DNA from: Clostridiales bacterium
GTDB lineage: Bacteria > Bacillota > Clostridia > Christensenellales > Borkfalkiaceae
DNA: 64,000 nucleotides
NCBI GenBank assembly: GCA_003523255.1
Contig: DPGH01000012.1
Location: forward strand, 160,217 to 224,216
Direction of reading: 5' to 3'
Shown: positions 43,082 through 51,559 of the stretch, one piece after another
How positions within the stretch are numbered: the stretch's first letter is position 1
How the letters are laid out: every line of letters begins with the position of its first letter
The notes under the pieces: model-generated
Told to the model about the DNA's origin: nothing
What the model saw: only the letters and a program-made list of their open reading frames with translations
The model's database searches: none
Made by a program: the position numbers and the translations under genes

Positions 43082-45262
43082 TTAGTCAAAATAATCTTCT
43101 AAAAGCGTATATTCGGAACGGTCGTCGCTGAATTTATGGAACATTGTTGTGGTGATATAAAGTTCTTTATCAATACCCGATTCGTCAAGAACAATAAAAC
43201 CACCTTTCATGCCGTATTTTGCGATATATTCTTTTAAAGCGTTGAATTTCTTTTCAGAGAATTCGTCAATATTTGCGTTTGACCCGCTACGATTTTCACC
43301 GCCTTTAGTTTCAATTATCCACAATTCGTTATTGATGCTTAAAATATAGTCAGGGTAGAACAGCTTTTGTTTACCATAATCGTTTGTGTAAAGGATTGAG
43401 AAATATTCGTTTCCTTTATCGCCGTTTTTATAGAACCAGTCGGAATTCTTTTCACACCATTTTTCAAATTCAAGCTCTACTTCAGATTTACCTGCACGGC
43501 TTAACAAATATCCGTCATATACGTTATGCTTACATTCCTTATATGAATTAGGAGCATACTGGATGGTGCATTCTTGCGGGAAAGCAAATTCAGCAGTGTT
43601 CTTTTGGGTGGTGGAAATAACGCCTTGTATACCCGAATGAGACGATTCATTAAAGTCTGCCTTTAATAGTGCCTTATTGTTAATTACAAAAGCATAAAGG
43701 TGTTTGGTTGGCAAACTCAACAGTTTATTTGAGTATTTAACGCCTTCGTCGAATAAACGGCGTAAAATGATTACCATGCTGTCGTATTTAACCCCGGCAG
43801 CGTCAGCAATTTCGCCAACACAATGGTGGAATAAACGGCCATCAGAGTGCGTGCTTAACTTACGGCTTAAAGCAAGTTCGTGAACGTGTTCCTGGTTATC
43901 CGTAACAATCATTGTGCCTTGTTGCGAATCGTAAAGGATATTCTCATCAAACTTATATTTGCCTCTTACTGCAAAAGCCGTACGGTTAGCTTTAACACCA
44001 GTAGTCAACTCATATTTCTTCGTAAAGAACGCATGCGCCGTTTTAAGCAAAATAACAGGATCGTTTTCAAAATAATTTACTGATTTTAATTCTTTTGTAA
44101 GCCTAAACCCTTTATGTTCAGGTTTTATGAAAACCTTTTTAACTTCATGCGCACCGCTTTCTTTTTTAGCATACTCAATAAACGCTTTATCAAGCGTGTA
44201 AATATAGCAATAGTCAAGCAGTTGATTGTCGTAATGGTTAGCCTCTGGCATACGGCGAATACGCCCGATTGTCTGAATTTCAAACGTTTCGCTCATATTA
44301 TCACGCATTTTTACAAGTATTTGCGCACGGGGACAGTCCCAACCGAGCGCAACAGCTTGCTTGATGATAATAACCATCGGTTCAGCATCAAGCTTGTCAA
44401 TGTCTTCAAGGTTTTCTTTTTGGTCAGAAAGCCAAACGGCAAGGCGCTTGTTTAAATAGGTAATACCTTTTTCTTCTAAAATTTCTTCGATTTTTGCTTG
44501 TTTTTCTTCTGATTTATTTGGAATTTGAACAACAATAAGAGGATTTACCTTGCTGTTTACTTTTCTATATTCTTCTACAAGGCGATTATACTTTTCAAGC
44601 GCAAGCTCAAGCAAATACTTTTCTTCGTTCTCGATTTCAGTATTTTGAGGAATACCTTCGTTGATATATATTGCCTTTTTGATAAGTCCTTCCGCAATAA
44701 CGTCTTCTTCATCAATGTCGATCATAAAAGCGTTACCGTAGTTAAGGGGTGTCGCAGACGCGCGAATAATTTTATCAGCCTTGAAAAGGTTGATGATTTC
44801 ATTGGCTTTATAAGTGTTATTGAAATGCTGTTCGTCAACGATAACAATGAAACGTAAGCCGTCCAACTGCGCTGCACGGATTCTATCCATAAGGTTTTGA
44901 TGTTCGCTGTCTTGGATAGCATTATTTTTCTTATTCGTAACCATTTCCCAGTTAATGAACGCAATGTCGTTTTCTTCAAAACCCGACGTTAAAACATCCG
45001 AAAGCAACTTCGTTTGCGCCTGCGGAATATATAAATCCATTTTCGCTTTCGACTGGTCTTCAAGGTTGCCTTTACCAGGAGTAAACCAAACGAAACATAT
45101 CTTCGGGTTTTCTTTAATAAAACGGTCGATAAAGTGTGTTAAAATTATCGTTTTACCGCTGCCCGTACAACTTTTCAAAACAATTTCTTTCTTCGATTGT
45201 CTGCATGCCGCATTTAACTCGGCAATCGCTTTCATTTGAAAGTTTTTAAGCGTTAAGTTCAT
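43082..45262 (-). CDS. Type III restriction enzyme Res subunit
   Basis: 726 residues. SF2 helicase: Q-like NFQ near residue 8, Walker A SCTGSGKT near residue 31, VDEQH as motif II, and the QTIGRIRRM motif VI. A C-terminal PD-(D/E)XK nuclease follows, with YPDYIL and IIETKGG near residue 650. Res translocates and cuts DNA when bound to Mod. Somewhat shorter than typical Res (about 900). It overlaps the membrane gene by 4 bases. Only one res serves two mod genes. Confidence 0.88.
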   Translation of the reverse strand: MNLTLKNFQMKAIAELNAACRQSKKEIVLKSCTGSGKTIILTHFIDRFIKENPKICFVWFTPGKGNLEDQSKAKMDLYIPQAQTKLLSDVLTSGFEENDIAFINWEMVTNKKNNAIQDSEHQNLMDRIRAAQLDGLRFIVIVDEQHFNNTYKANEIINLFKADKIIRASATPLNYGNAFMIDIDEEDVIAEGLIKKAIYINEGIPQNTEIENEEKYLLELALEKYNRLVEEYRKVNSKVNPLIVVQIPNKSEEKQAKIEEILEEKGITYLNKRLAVWLSDQKENLEDIDKLDAEPMVIIIKQAVALGWDCPRAQILVKMRDNMSETFEIQTIGRIRRMPEANHYDNQLLDYCYIYTLDKAFIEYAKKESGAHEVKKVFIKPEHKGFRLTKELKSVNYFENDPVILLKTAHAFFTKKYELTTGVKANRTAFAVRGKYKFDENILYDSQQGTMIVTDNQEHVHELALSRKLSTHSDGRLFHHCVGEIADAAGVKYDSMVIILRRLFDEGVKYSNKLLSLPTKHLYAFVINNKALLKADFNESSHSGIQGVISTTQKNTAEFAFPQECTIQYAPNSYKECKHNVYDGYLLSRAGKSEVELEFEKWCEKNSDWFYKNGDKGNEYFSILYTNDYGKQKLFYPDYILSINNELWIIETKGGENRSGSNANIDEFSEKKFNALKEYIAKYGMKGGFIVLDESGIDKELYITTTMFHKFSDDRSEYTLLEDYFD

Positions 45263-46185
45263 TTGTTTTCTCCTTTAATGCTGTCATCTTCTATAAGTAA
45301 ACTTTTGAAAATTTCTATTGCTTTTGATTTTTCTTCTATTGATATTAATGAATCATTTTCTGTTTTTTCAATAAGATATTTTACCATTTCTTGTTTGAGC
45401 GCTTTATCTATAAGTTTATTTTCTTCTTTTAATGTTTTTTTGTATGTATTTATTTTTACTATTGTGTCAACAAGCAAAGGAGTAATAGTATTCATAAATA
45501 CGTTAATAATGGTTTGTAAACAAAAATAAAAACTTAAAACGGATATTAACTGAAACAAATACCCCGCAATTTCTAAGTAAAGATAAAATACCGTGGTGTA
45601 GGAAACAAGCAACACTAAATTGATGATTAGTAATACAATGCAATATTTTATTTCTTTTAAAACGGATACATACTGTTTTCTATCAAATATTTTTAATAAT
45701 GCATCAATACCTGTTGCCTCGTCATTATTATCTTTAGAAACAGGCTCGTTATCACTTATTTGTTTCTTTGCTTGAATAGCCCATACGCCAAACAATGCGG
45801 ATGATATAGTAAAAATCATCCATTGTATAGTTAATAGTGTCCCTGTATTTTCTCTAGTAAATGTTGCTTCTCCTTTTAACGAAAAATAGCATCCCGCCAA
45901 AATAAAAAATAATATGCACAATCTTTTACTATTATCTGTTAAAAAACGCTTAAACCAAGTTTCTTTTAGAACTTTGTTTAATGATATGCCATATAAAATA
46001 GTAATAATTATACCACAAGCAACAGGTATTATAATTAAAGAAATAAACAATACTATTTCGTCAATTTTAGCTCCTGTTAAATTGCTTATAACCACCTCTA
46101 TTGCCCCAGCTATCCAAAACACATATAACCATGCAAGAAAAAACACACCGATACATTTAAAAATATTTTTTATTTTTTCTTTCAT
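45259..46185 (-). CDS. Polytopic membrane protein inside the restriction operon
   Basis: 308 residues with about six or seven membrane helices (roughly residues 10-32, 42-66, 88-105, 116-135, 180-205 and 208-240). A charged cytoplasmic linker with an SKDNNDEATGID stretch lies near residue 150 and a soluble helical tail spans 245-308. No family recognised. It is 3 bases from mod and overlaps res by 4 bases, so coupled to both. Such placement suggests a role in the system, perhaps a membrane effector (inference). Confidence 0.75.
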   Translation of the reverse strand: MKEKIKNIFKCIGVFFLAWLYVFWIAGAIEVVISNLTGAKIDEIVLFISLIIIPVACGIIITILYGISLNKVLKETWFKRFLTDNSKRLCILFFILAGCYFSLKGEATFTRENTGTLLTIQWMIFTISSALFGVWAIQAKKQISDNEPVSKDNNDEATGIDALLKIFDRKQYVSVLKEIKYCIVLLIINLVLLVSYTTVFYLYLEIAGYLFQLISVLSFYFCLQTIINVFMNTITPLLVDTIVKINTYKKTLKEENKLIDKALKQEMVKYLIEKTENDSLISIEEKSKAIEIFKSLLIEDDSIKGENK

Positions 46186-46188
46186 TTG

Positions 46189-47808
46189 TTATCCTCTTAA
46201 TTCGCCGTAGTAGTAGTCGGGGATTATGTTGATTTTAATACCCAAAGTATTGAGTTTGCTTTCAATTTCGGGGGTGACAAATACGTCGTGACCAACATAA
46301 ACTGACTTGTAGGTGGTTGTATCGCCAAGCGAATTTACAAAGTCCTGTAAGTCTTCGTCGGAAAGGCAGATGGCAACTTTTTTATTACCGTCAAAATCAA
46401 GCCCGTTTTCAAGCTCAACAAGTTCTTTTATATGGAGAAGAAGCTTGTCCGCATATTCGTAGTAAACTTGCTCGGTAATCGGTACAAAATCCACCTTATA
46501 GTATTTTAAGCTTGCCTTGTAATCTTCTTTTTCAATAACGCGCTTAATGCGTTCATACGTTACGTCACGGCAAATATTATTTTCATTATTTGTGCAAAGG
46601 ATAAATTTGCGTTTACCGCCGTCTTCCGCATTTAATTTCATAACAGCGTGTCCAGTCGTTCCACTACCAGCAAAGAAGTCGAGACAAATAGCATTTTTAT
46701 TGCTTATTTCAAGACACCGTTTAATTAGATCCGTAGGTTTAGGGTTGTCAAACGAATTCGGTCTACCCATAATTATTTCTAACTCACCACTACCTGCTGT
46801 ATTTTGTGGTAAATCATTCCATAATGTATCTACTCGTTTCCCTTCATTTTCGCGCTCATTCCAATAATCCTTAACTCTTAAACTATTTCCAGTAAGAACT
46901 AGCCGATTATCATTTTCAAGCGCCTTGATTTTTTCGTATTTCATTCGCCAACCTTTCGGAGGACAAGGCCAAACTTTGCCTGTATTATCAATGTAATCGT
47001 ATGTTGTTTCAGGACCAGGATCTCTAGGCTTTTGCAAACTTACGGTTTGATATTTTCCGCGACCATCATTATCATCAAACTTAAACAATTTTTGTGATGC
47101 TTCTGATAAAGGCTTGTATGCTGGATTTAATGAATAACTACTTGTTTTTGCATACAAAAGCACATATTCAGTATTAACAGTAAATTTACCTTTTTCCGTT
47201 TTGGCGCTTGAATTCCGCTGCCATACAAATAAATTTATAAAATTTTCAGCACCGAGTATTTCATCACACAATATTTTTAAAGCCGCAACTTCGTTATCAT
47301 CAATGGAAATAAAAAGTAACCCTTTTTTTGATAGTAGTTTTTTTGCAAGTTCCAAACGATTCTTCATAAAAGAACACCACTTGCTGTGTCTAAATGTATC
47401 TTCCTTGATTACAAAATCATCATCGTAAATAAAATCCGTTTTGCCTCTGTTGTAGGGGGGATCAATATAAATAAAGTCAATTTTCCCTTTATGAGTTTTT
47501 TCCAACAGTTTAAGGCTTGCTAAATTGTCACCTTCGATAAGAAAGTTTTGTGTTCCACCATTATCAATTTTAAGGCTTTCGTCTTCTACTAAAACGGGCA
47601 CGTTGCTTTCCAAAAGTTCGTCTACAGCCTCTCTATGTTCCTCAAAAACGAGTCCGTATTTTTTGCCATTGATATCCTTTTCAATGTTCGACAAATAGAC
47701 GAGCAACTGATTCGTGTTCTCGTCTTGGTGTTCCATCAGCTTATTGCGGATTTCAGCCACCTGTTTTAACAATTCTTCTCTTTTCGCTTTTGAAATATTT
47801 GTACTCAT
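46189..47808 (-). CDS. Type III DNA adenine methyltransferase Mod, paralogue 1
   Basis: 539 residues, beta-class N6-adenine methyltransferase. DPPY is at residues 116-119 and the SAM motif FFAGSGTTGHA near residue 380. The first 120 residues are colinear with the second Mod at 48543 (same DPPY number), and both end in IPDYYYGEL. The middle target-recognition part differs. It lies downstream of the unknown gene at 47818 and 3 bases before the membrane gene. Confidence 0.9.
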   Translation of the reverse strand: MSTNISKAKREELLKQVAEIRNKLMEHQDENTNQLLVYLSNIEKDINGKKYGLVFEEHREAVDELLESNVPVLVEDESLKIDNGGTQNFLIEGDNLASLKLLEKTHKGKIDFIYIDPPYNRGKTDFIYDDDFVIKEDTFRHSKWCSFMKNRLELAKKLLSKKGLLFISIDDNEVAALKILCDEILGAENFINLFVWQRNSSAKTEKGKFTVNTEYVLLYAKTSSYSLNPAYKPLSEASQKLFKFDDNDGRGKYQTVSLQKPRDPGPETTYDYIDNTGKVWPCPPKGWRMKYEKIKALENDNRLVLTGNSLRVKDYWNERENEGKRVDTLWNDLPQNTAGSGELEIIMGRPNSFDNPKPTDLIKRCLEISNKNAICLDFFAGSGTTGHAVMKLNAEDGGKRKFILCTNNENNICRDVTYERIKRVIEKEDYKASLKYYKVDFVPITEQVYYEYADKLLLHIKELVELENGLDFDGNKKVAICLSDEDLQDFVNSLGDTTTYKSVYVGHDVFVTPEIESKLNTLGIKINIIPDYYYGELRG

Positions 47809-47817
47809 TTTTAGTCC

Positions 47818-48543
47818 TTATTTTGAAAGAAATTTCATGAATAAACTCGTTAAGTCGATAATGTATTCCATTTCATTAGGGTTAATTTCATCATTATGCT
47901 TAACATGGTTGTTTTGGTATTGTAAATAATATTTAAGCAAAGTGGTATACATATTCCTGATTTCAGGCTGTATTCCTTTTGCTTTTAAGAACGCACCCAG
48001 CTCAGGAATTTGATTTTCAAGGCTTTTATCGTTATGTAAAAGTCCTTTCAATAGCAATTCTAGCGATAAACGCATATCGTCTAACACGTTTCTTTCGAAA
48101 ACTCCATGACTGTATTTCGCTAATGCTGAATTATACAACGCAAGGGCATCGGGGAAAGCACTAAGCCAGTGTTTTGCTTCCGTAACAGCAATGCTTTCTA
48201 CAAAATCACTAGGGGCAATATCGGGAAATCTTTGTACTAGTTTAATTTTTAAATCTTTTACGTCATCACGTGCTTTTTGACTAGGTTCGTCGCATAAATC
48301 GCTTATTATGCGATATTGCTGTGTTGCATTAAAACAACGTAAATTTTTGTATAACGCTGTCCGTTTGTTCGGTATTTTATAGCGAGTCATTGCGTCAAGA
48401 CTAGAAATCGGAATTTGAATATTAAAATCTACTGCATAACTATTACATTTATCAATAATGTGTGTTGTAAAAAACCCTTGATTTGTTTCCCCTAAAATAT
48501 CACTTGCTGTCCTTAAAAAAGCATCGTCTAAAAATTGCCTCAT
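47818..48543 (-). CDS. Unknown protein between the two mod genes
   Basis: 241 residues, helical, soluble. Its C-terminus has YQNNHVKHNDEINPNEMEY (about residues 212-230), a pattern I associate with small proteins near type III systems and with HEPN-like helical bundles, though no R-x4-6-H motif is present. It shares one base with the upstream mod stop (TAATG) and precedes mod 1 by 9 bases. No catalytic residues can be named. Confidence 0.65.
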   Translation of the reverse strand: MRQFLDDAFLRTASDILGETNQGFFTTHIIDKCNSYAVDFNIQIPISSLDAMTRYKIPNKRTALYKNLRCFNATQQYRIISDLCDEPSQKARDDVKDLKIKLVQRFPDIAPSDFVESIAVTEAKHWLSAFPDALALYNSALAKYSHGVFERNVLDDMRLSLELLLKGLLHNDKSLENQIPELGAFLKAKGIQPEIRNMYTTLLKYYLQYQNNHVKHNDEINPNEMEYIIDLTSLFMKFLSK

Positions 48544-50267
48544 TATTTCAATTCCCCATAGTAATAGTCTGGTATGCGGCGAATTTCTACGCCACGAGCG
48601 ATAAGTTTTTCTTCATCAGCGGTGGGGAGTAGTACGTGGTGTCCTAAATAAATGGTTCGACACGGGTTATCGCTGAATACACCATCAATATATGCGCGTA
48701 ATTCTTCATCATCCAAGATGATTTTTATTCGTTTATCTATGTTAAAGTCGATGCCGTTTTCAAGCTCGACAAGTTCTTTAACGTGGAGCAAGAACTGGTC
48801 TGCATATTCGTAGTACTGTTGACTGTCAATATCAACGTAGTCAATCTTGAAATATTTAAGGCTGGCTTTATACTTTTCTTTTTCGATAACCGTCTTTACG
48901 CGGTTATAGGTTATGTTCCTACAAATATTATTTTCGTTGTTATTTACAAGGATAAATTCACATTTACCGTCGGTGAGTCCTGCATTGAAATCGAGTGCTG
49001 CGTGACCTGTCGTACCCGAACCAGCGAAGAAGTCTAACACCGTTATATTTTCTTTATCCACGATGCTTATTAATTTTTTAATGAGTGTAGTAGGTTTCGG
49101 GAAGTCGAATGCGGATGCATCCATGATTTTGCCGAGTTCTTTTTTTGCATTGTCGTTAGAATATTCGTTATCGACAAGGGCGATCGAACTCATGTTGCTT
49201 TCACGCGCTACGATTTTTACGCAATAACCGCCGTTTTTATCTTTATCAATTTTTGCATTGACGTAGGTCTTTGTATAAATTCTCGGTCTGTCTTTACCAG
49301 GCTTGATTACCACAAAGCCGTTTGCATAGCCAAAATCGAACTTAGCTTGACTCCATCTCCAAACCCAGTCTTTACTCTTATGGATACCGTTGTGTCTATC
49401 GTTGTGTTTTTCAACGCTACCGCCAGGATAATACACATCATTACCTACTCTGATGGGGAAGTCCATAGCAGGGTTGTACCAAAGGGAGTCATAGTCAAGC
49501 GTTTGGTTTAATTTATAAGGACCGCGTTCTTTAACGTATTCGTCAGTGAAAGGATAGGCGGTGTCAGTAACATCTTCGCCTTTGAATTGCGATTTCGTAT
49601 GGTCTTTGGTATACACGATAACATAATCGTGGTTCTTGGCGATATTGTCGCTGTGCTGTTTGCCCGATTTTTTTGTTACACGGGGAAGAATACAGATAAA
49701 GTTTGCTTCGCCAAATATTTCCATCATGAGCATATTGAGCGGTGTAAGCTCATTATCATCAATACTGACGAAAATTACACCTTCTCTTGAAAGCAGCCTT
49801 TTAGCGATGTCCAAACGCTTTTTCATAAAGGACAGCCATTTGCTATGACGGTACTTATCTTCACGGTCAACGTACTGGTCGTTGTAGGTAAAATCCTTAT
49901 TGCCCGTATTGTAAGGCGGATCTATATAAATTATATCGATTGCGCCTTTTCTCGTTTTTTCAAGTAATTTTAAGGCAGGTAAGTTATCGCCTTCTATGAT
50001 GTAATTTTGTGTTCCGCCGTTGTTAATAGAAAGTGTTTCGTTTTCCACTAGAACGGGAACTTTTTGAGACATTTCATCTTCAAGGTCTTCACTATGGATA
50101 TCAAAAACTAGTCCGAATTTTTTAAGGCAAAGTTCGGACTCTATTTCATTGATATATGCGGACAAAGCTCTTTCATTTTCGCTACCCGCTTTTTCATTTA
50201 TAAACGCTTTAAGCTCATGCAATTTTGCAATGAGTTTTTCTCTATTTTCCTTTGAAATGTTTGCCAT
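48543..50267 (-). CDS. Type III DNA adenine methyltransferase Mod, paralogue 2
   Basis: 574 residues. DPPYNTGN is at 116-119 and following, and DFFAGSGTTGHAA near residue 410. N- and C-terminal regions are clearly homologous to Mod 1; the central 200 residues, where type III enzymes hold the target-recognition domain, are different. So two sequence specificities are likely. It has its own 25-bp box at 50297-50321 and a GGAG site before the ATG, giving expression independent of the XRE promoter. Confidence 0.9.
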   Translation of the reverse strand: MANISKENREKLIAKLHELKAFINEKAGSENERALSAYINEIESELCLKKFGLVFDIHSEDLEDEMSQKVPVLVENETLSINNGGTQNYIIEGDNLPALKLLEKTRKGAIDIIYIDPPYNTGNKDFTYNDQYVDREDKYRHSKWLSFMKKRLDIAKRLLSREGVIFVSIDDNELTPLNMLMMEIFGEANFICILPRVTKKSGKQHSDNIAKNHDYVIVYTKDHTKSQFKGEDVTDTAYPFTDEYVKERGPYKLNQTLDYDSLWYNPAMDFPIRVGNDVYYPGGSVEKHNDRHNGIHKSKDWVWRWSQAKFDFGYANGFVVIKPGKDRPRIYTKTYVNAKIDKDKNGGYCVKIVARESNMSSIALVDNEYSNDNAKKELGKIMDASAFDFPKPTTLIKKLISIVDKENITVLDFFAGSGTTGHAALDFNAGLTDGKCEFILVNNNENNICRNITYNRVKTVIEKEKYKASLKYFKIDYVDIDSQQYYEYADQFLLHVKELVELENGIDFNIDKRIKIILDDEELRAYIDGVFSDNPCRTIYLGHHVLLPTADEEKLIARGVEIRRIPDYYYGELK

Positions 50268-50296
50268 TGTTTACTCCTGTTTTTTCAACAACAATA

Positions 50297-50321
50297 CCGT
50301 AAAAAGAATTAAATATCTAGC
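50297..50321 (-). promoter_or_regulatory. 25-bp GCTRGR-N15-ACGG box, copy 2
   Basis: Minus strand: GCTAGA, 15 bases, ACGG, then TATTGT; 30 bases before the Mod 2 ATG. Confidence 0.6.
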
Positions 50322-50331
50322 GAAAACGCTG

Positions 50332-51204
50332 TTAATTTTCAATTAAAGTAATTAAATCTTCTAAAGGTTTGCGTGCTGTTAAGGGTTTTGCCAAATATAA
50401 TGCATTTTCCGATTTCCCCCAAAGAATCATTTTCTTGATATATGGTGATTCCATAAAATCTTCTTTGGTGATAAAACCTAAAATAAGCGCTTTATTATGG
50501 ATTTCATCCATATAAACCCTTATGTAGAAATCGTCCATATTTGCGAGTTCAATTTCTTTTATGGCATTTTGTAAAGCTATTCCTGTACAAGAAGAAAGTT
50601 CAGGCACTCTTCGTTGAACGTAAGAACAGTAGGAATTCCAGTCATAATCGCCCGTGCGTCTAAAATGGGGGTACGTAAGGAAATCATCTACACATATAGC
50701 AGTTAAAAGGTTTTTAATTTGAACCGTTTCGTCGTAAGAAGAAAAGGATGCTGCAGTACGTTTTTTATCATTTACCTTCGTGGATTTTATTTCCACGGTA
50801 TATATACCTGCATCATACAGTTCGGCACGTAATTCGGGCGATATAGTACCGTATGAACCGTCGGCAATTTTCTTATTAATTTTTGCAAATTTTTCAGCCA
50901 AAGTTGTTTTTGAAACTTTATTGCAATTTACAAGTACACCATCAAAAGGAGCGTGTTTCAAGAAATTATCCGTGCGAATTGTATCATATGAAATATATTT
51001 TACAGAAGTATGGTATTTGGAGAAAAACAAAGAAACAGCTTGTTCGGCTTGCTTTCCTTGCTTAGTATCTCTACCTTTTTCGGCTGTTCCACGGTTAGCT
51101 TGCCACGTGTTCGCTGTATGCGAAACAATTTGAGAAACGGCATCATTAGAGTCCGCTGTTATTTCGTTATAGTCATAAATAATACAATCAAAAGCGTTAA
51201 TCAT
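50332..51204 (-). CDS. PD-(D/E)XK nuclease-like protein
   Basis: 290 residues. A helix with Glu54 (KQAEQAVSLFF), then Asp88 in HAPFDGVLV and E138-x-K140 in YTVEIKSTK match the PD-(D/E)XK active site. The family is not otherwise recognised. It overlaps the small XRE gene by 4 bases, an arrangement like controller-endonuclease pairs of type II systems. It may be a separate nuclease of the mod 2 unit. Confidence 0.7.
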   Translation of the reverse strand: MINAFDCIIYDYNEITADSNDAVSQIVSHTANTWQANRGTAEKGRDTKQGKQAEQAVSLFFSKYHTSVKYISYDTIRTDNFLKHAPFDGVLVNCNKVSKTTLAEKFAKINKKIADGSYGTISPELRAELYDAGIYTVEIKSTKVNDKKRTAASFSSYDETVQIKNLLTAICVDDFLTYPHFRRTGDYDWNSYCSYVQRRVPELSSCTGIALQNAIKEIELANMDDFYIRVYMDEIHNKALILGFITKEDFMESPYIKKMILWGKSENALYLAKPLTARKPLEDLITLIEN

Positions 51205-51416
51205 TCTTGAATATCCTCCTCAGTAGCGTCCATGATGTCGCCGATATTGCATTGTAATACCTTGCAAATGCGGAGCATTACGTCCATTGATACGGTTTCG
51301 TTTTTGCTCATTTTTGCCATAGTGGAAGAAGACATCTCAGCCTGCACGCGTAGCGCGTTCTTTGTCATCTTTTTATCTATAAGTTTTTTCCACAATTTGT
51401 CGTAACTTACTGCCAT
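51201..51416 (-). CDS. Small XRE-family regulator
   Basis: 71 residues: a single Cro/CI-type HTH (MTKNALRVQAEMSSSTMAKMSKNETVS then a DVMLRICKVLQC helix). Size and place fit a restriction-system controller protein. It is the first gene of the 10-kb minus-strand operon and is preceded by a consensus promoter. It overlaps the nuclease gene by ATGA. Confidence 0.85.
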   Translation of the reverse strand: MAVSYDKLWKKLIDKKMTKNALRVQAEMSSSTMAKMSKNETVSMDVMLRICKVLQCNIGDIMDATEEDIQE

Positions 51417-51445
51417 AAAAATTCCCCTTGAACGGTATTTTTATC

Positions 51446-51474
51446 ATTATACCATAAATAAAAAATTTAATCAA
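51446..51474 (-). promoter_or_regulatory. Promoter of the XRE/restriction operon
   Basis: Minus strand TTGATT (51469-51474), a 17-base spacer and TATAAT (51446-51451). Confidence 0.75.
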
Positions 51475-51524
51475 GTAGGTTCTTCGCATATCTAAAGAAT
51501 TTCTTTAGAAAAAGGACAATAAAA

Positions 51525-51555
51525 AATGACCCCAACGGCTATCGTCAGGGTCATT
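51525..51555 (-). terminator. Terminator of integrase 1
   Basis: On the minus strand AATGACCC (51548-51555) pairs with GGGTCATT (51525-51532), followed by T6. A second palindrome, TCTAAAGAA/TTCTTTAGA (51491-51509), lies between it and the XRE promoter. Confidence 0.8.
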
Positions 51556-51559
51556 ATGT

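Noticed and set aside
43082..45262. Type I HsdR instead of type III Res
   Set aside because: The nuclease motif is at the C-terminus and the neighbours are two Mod-type methyltransferases; there is no HsdS.
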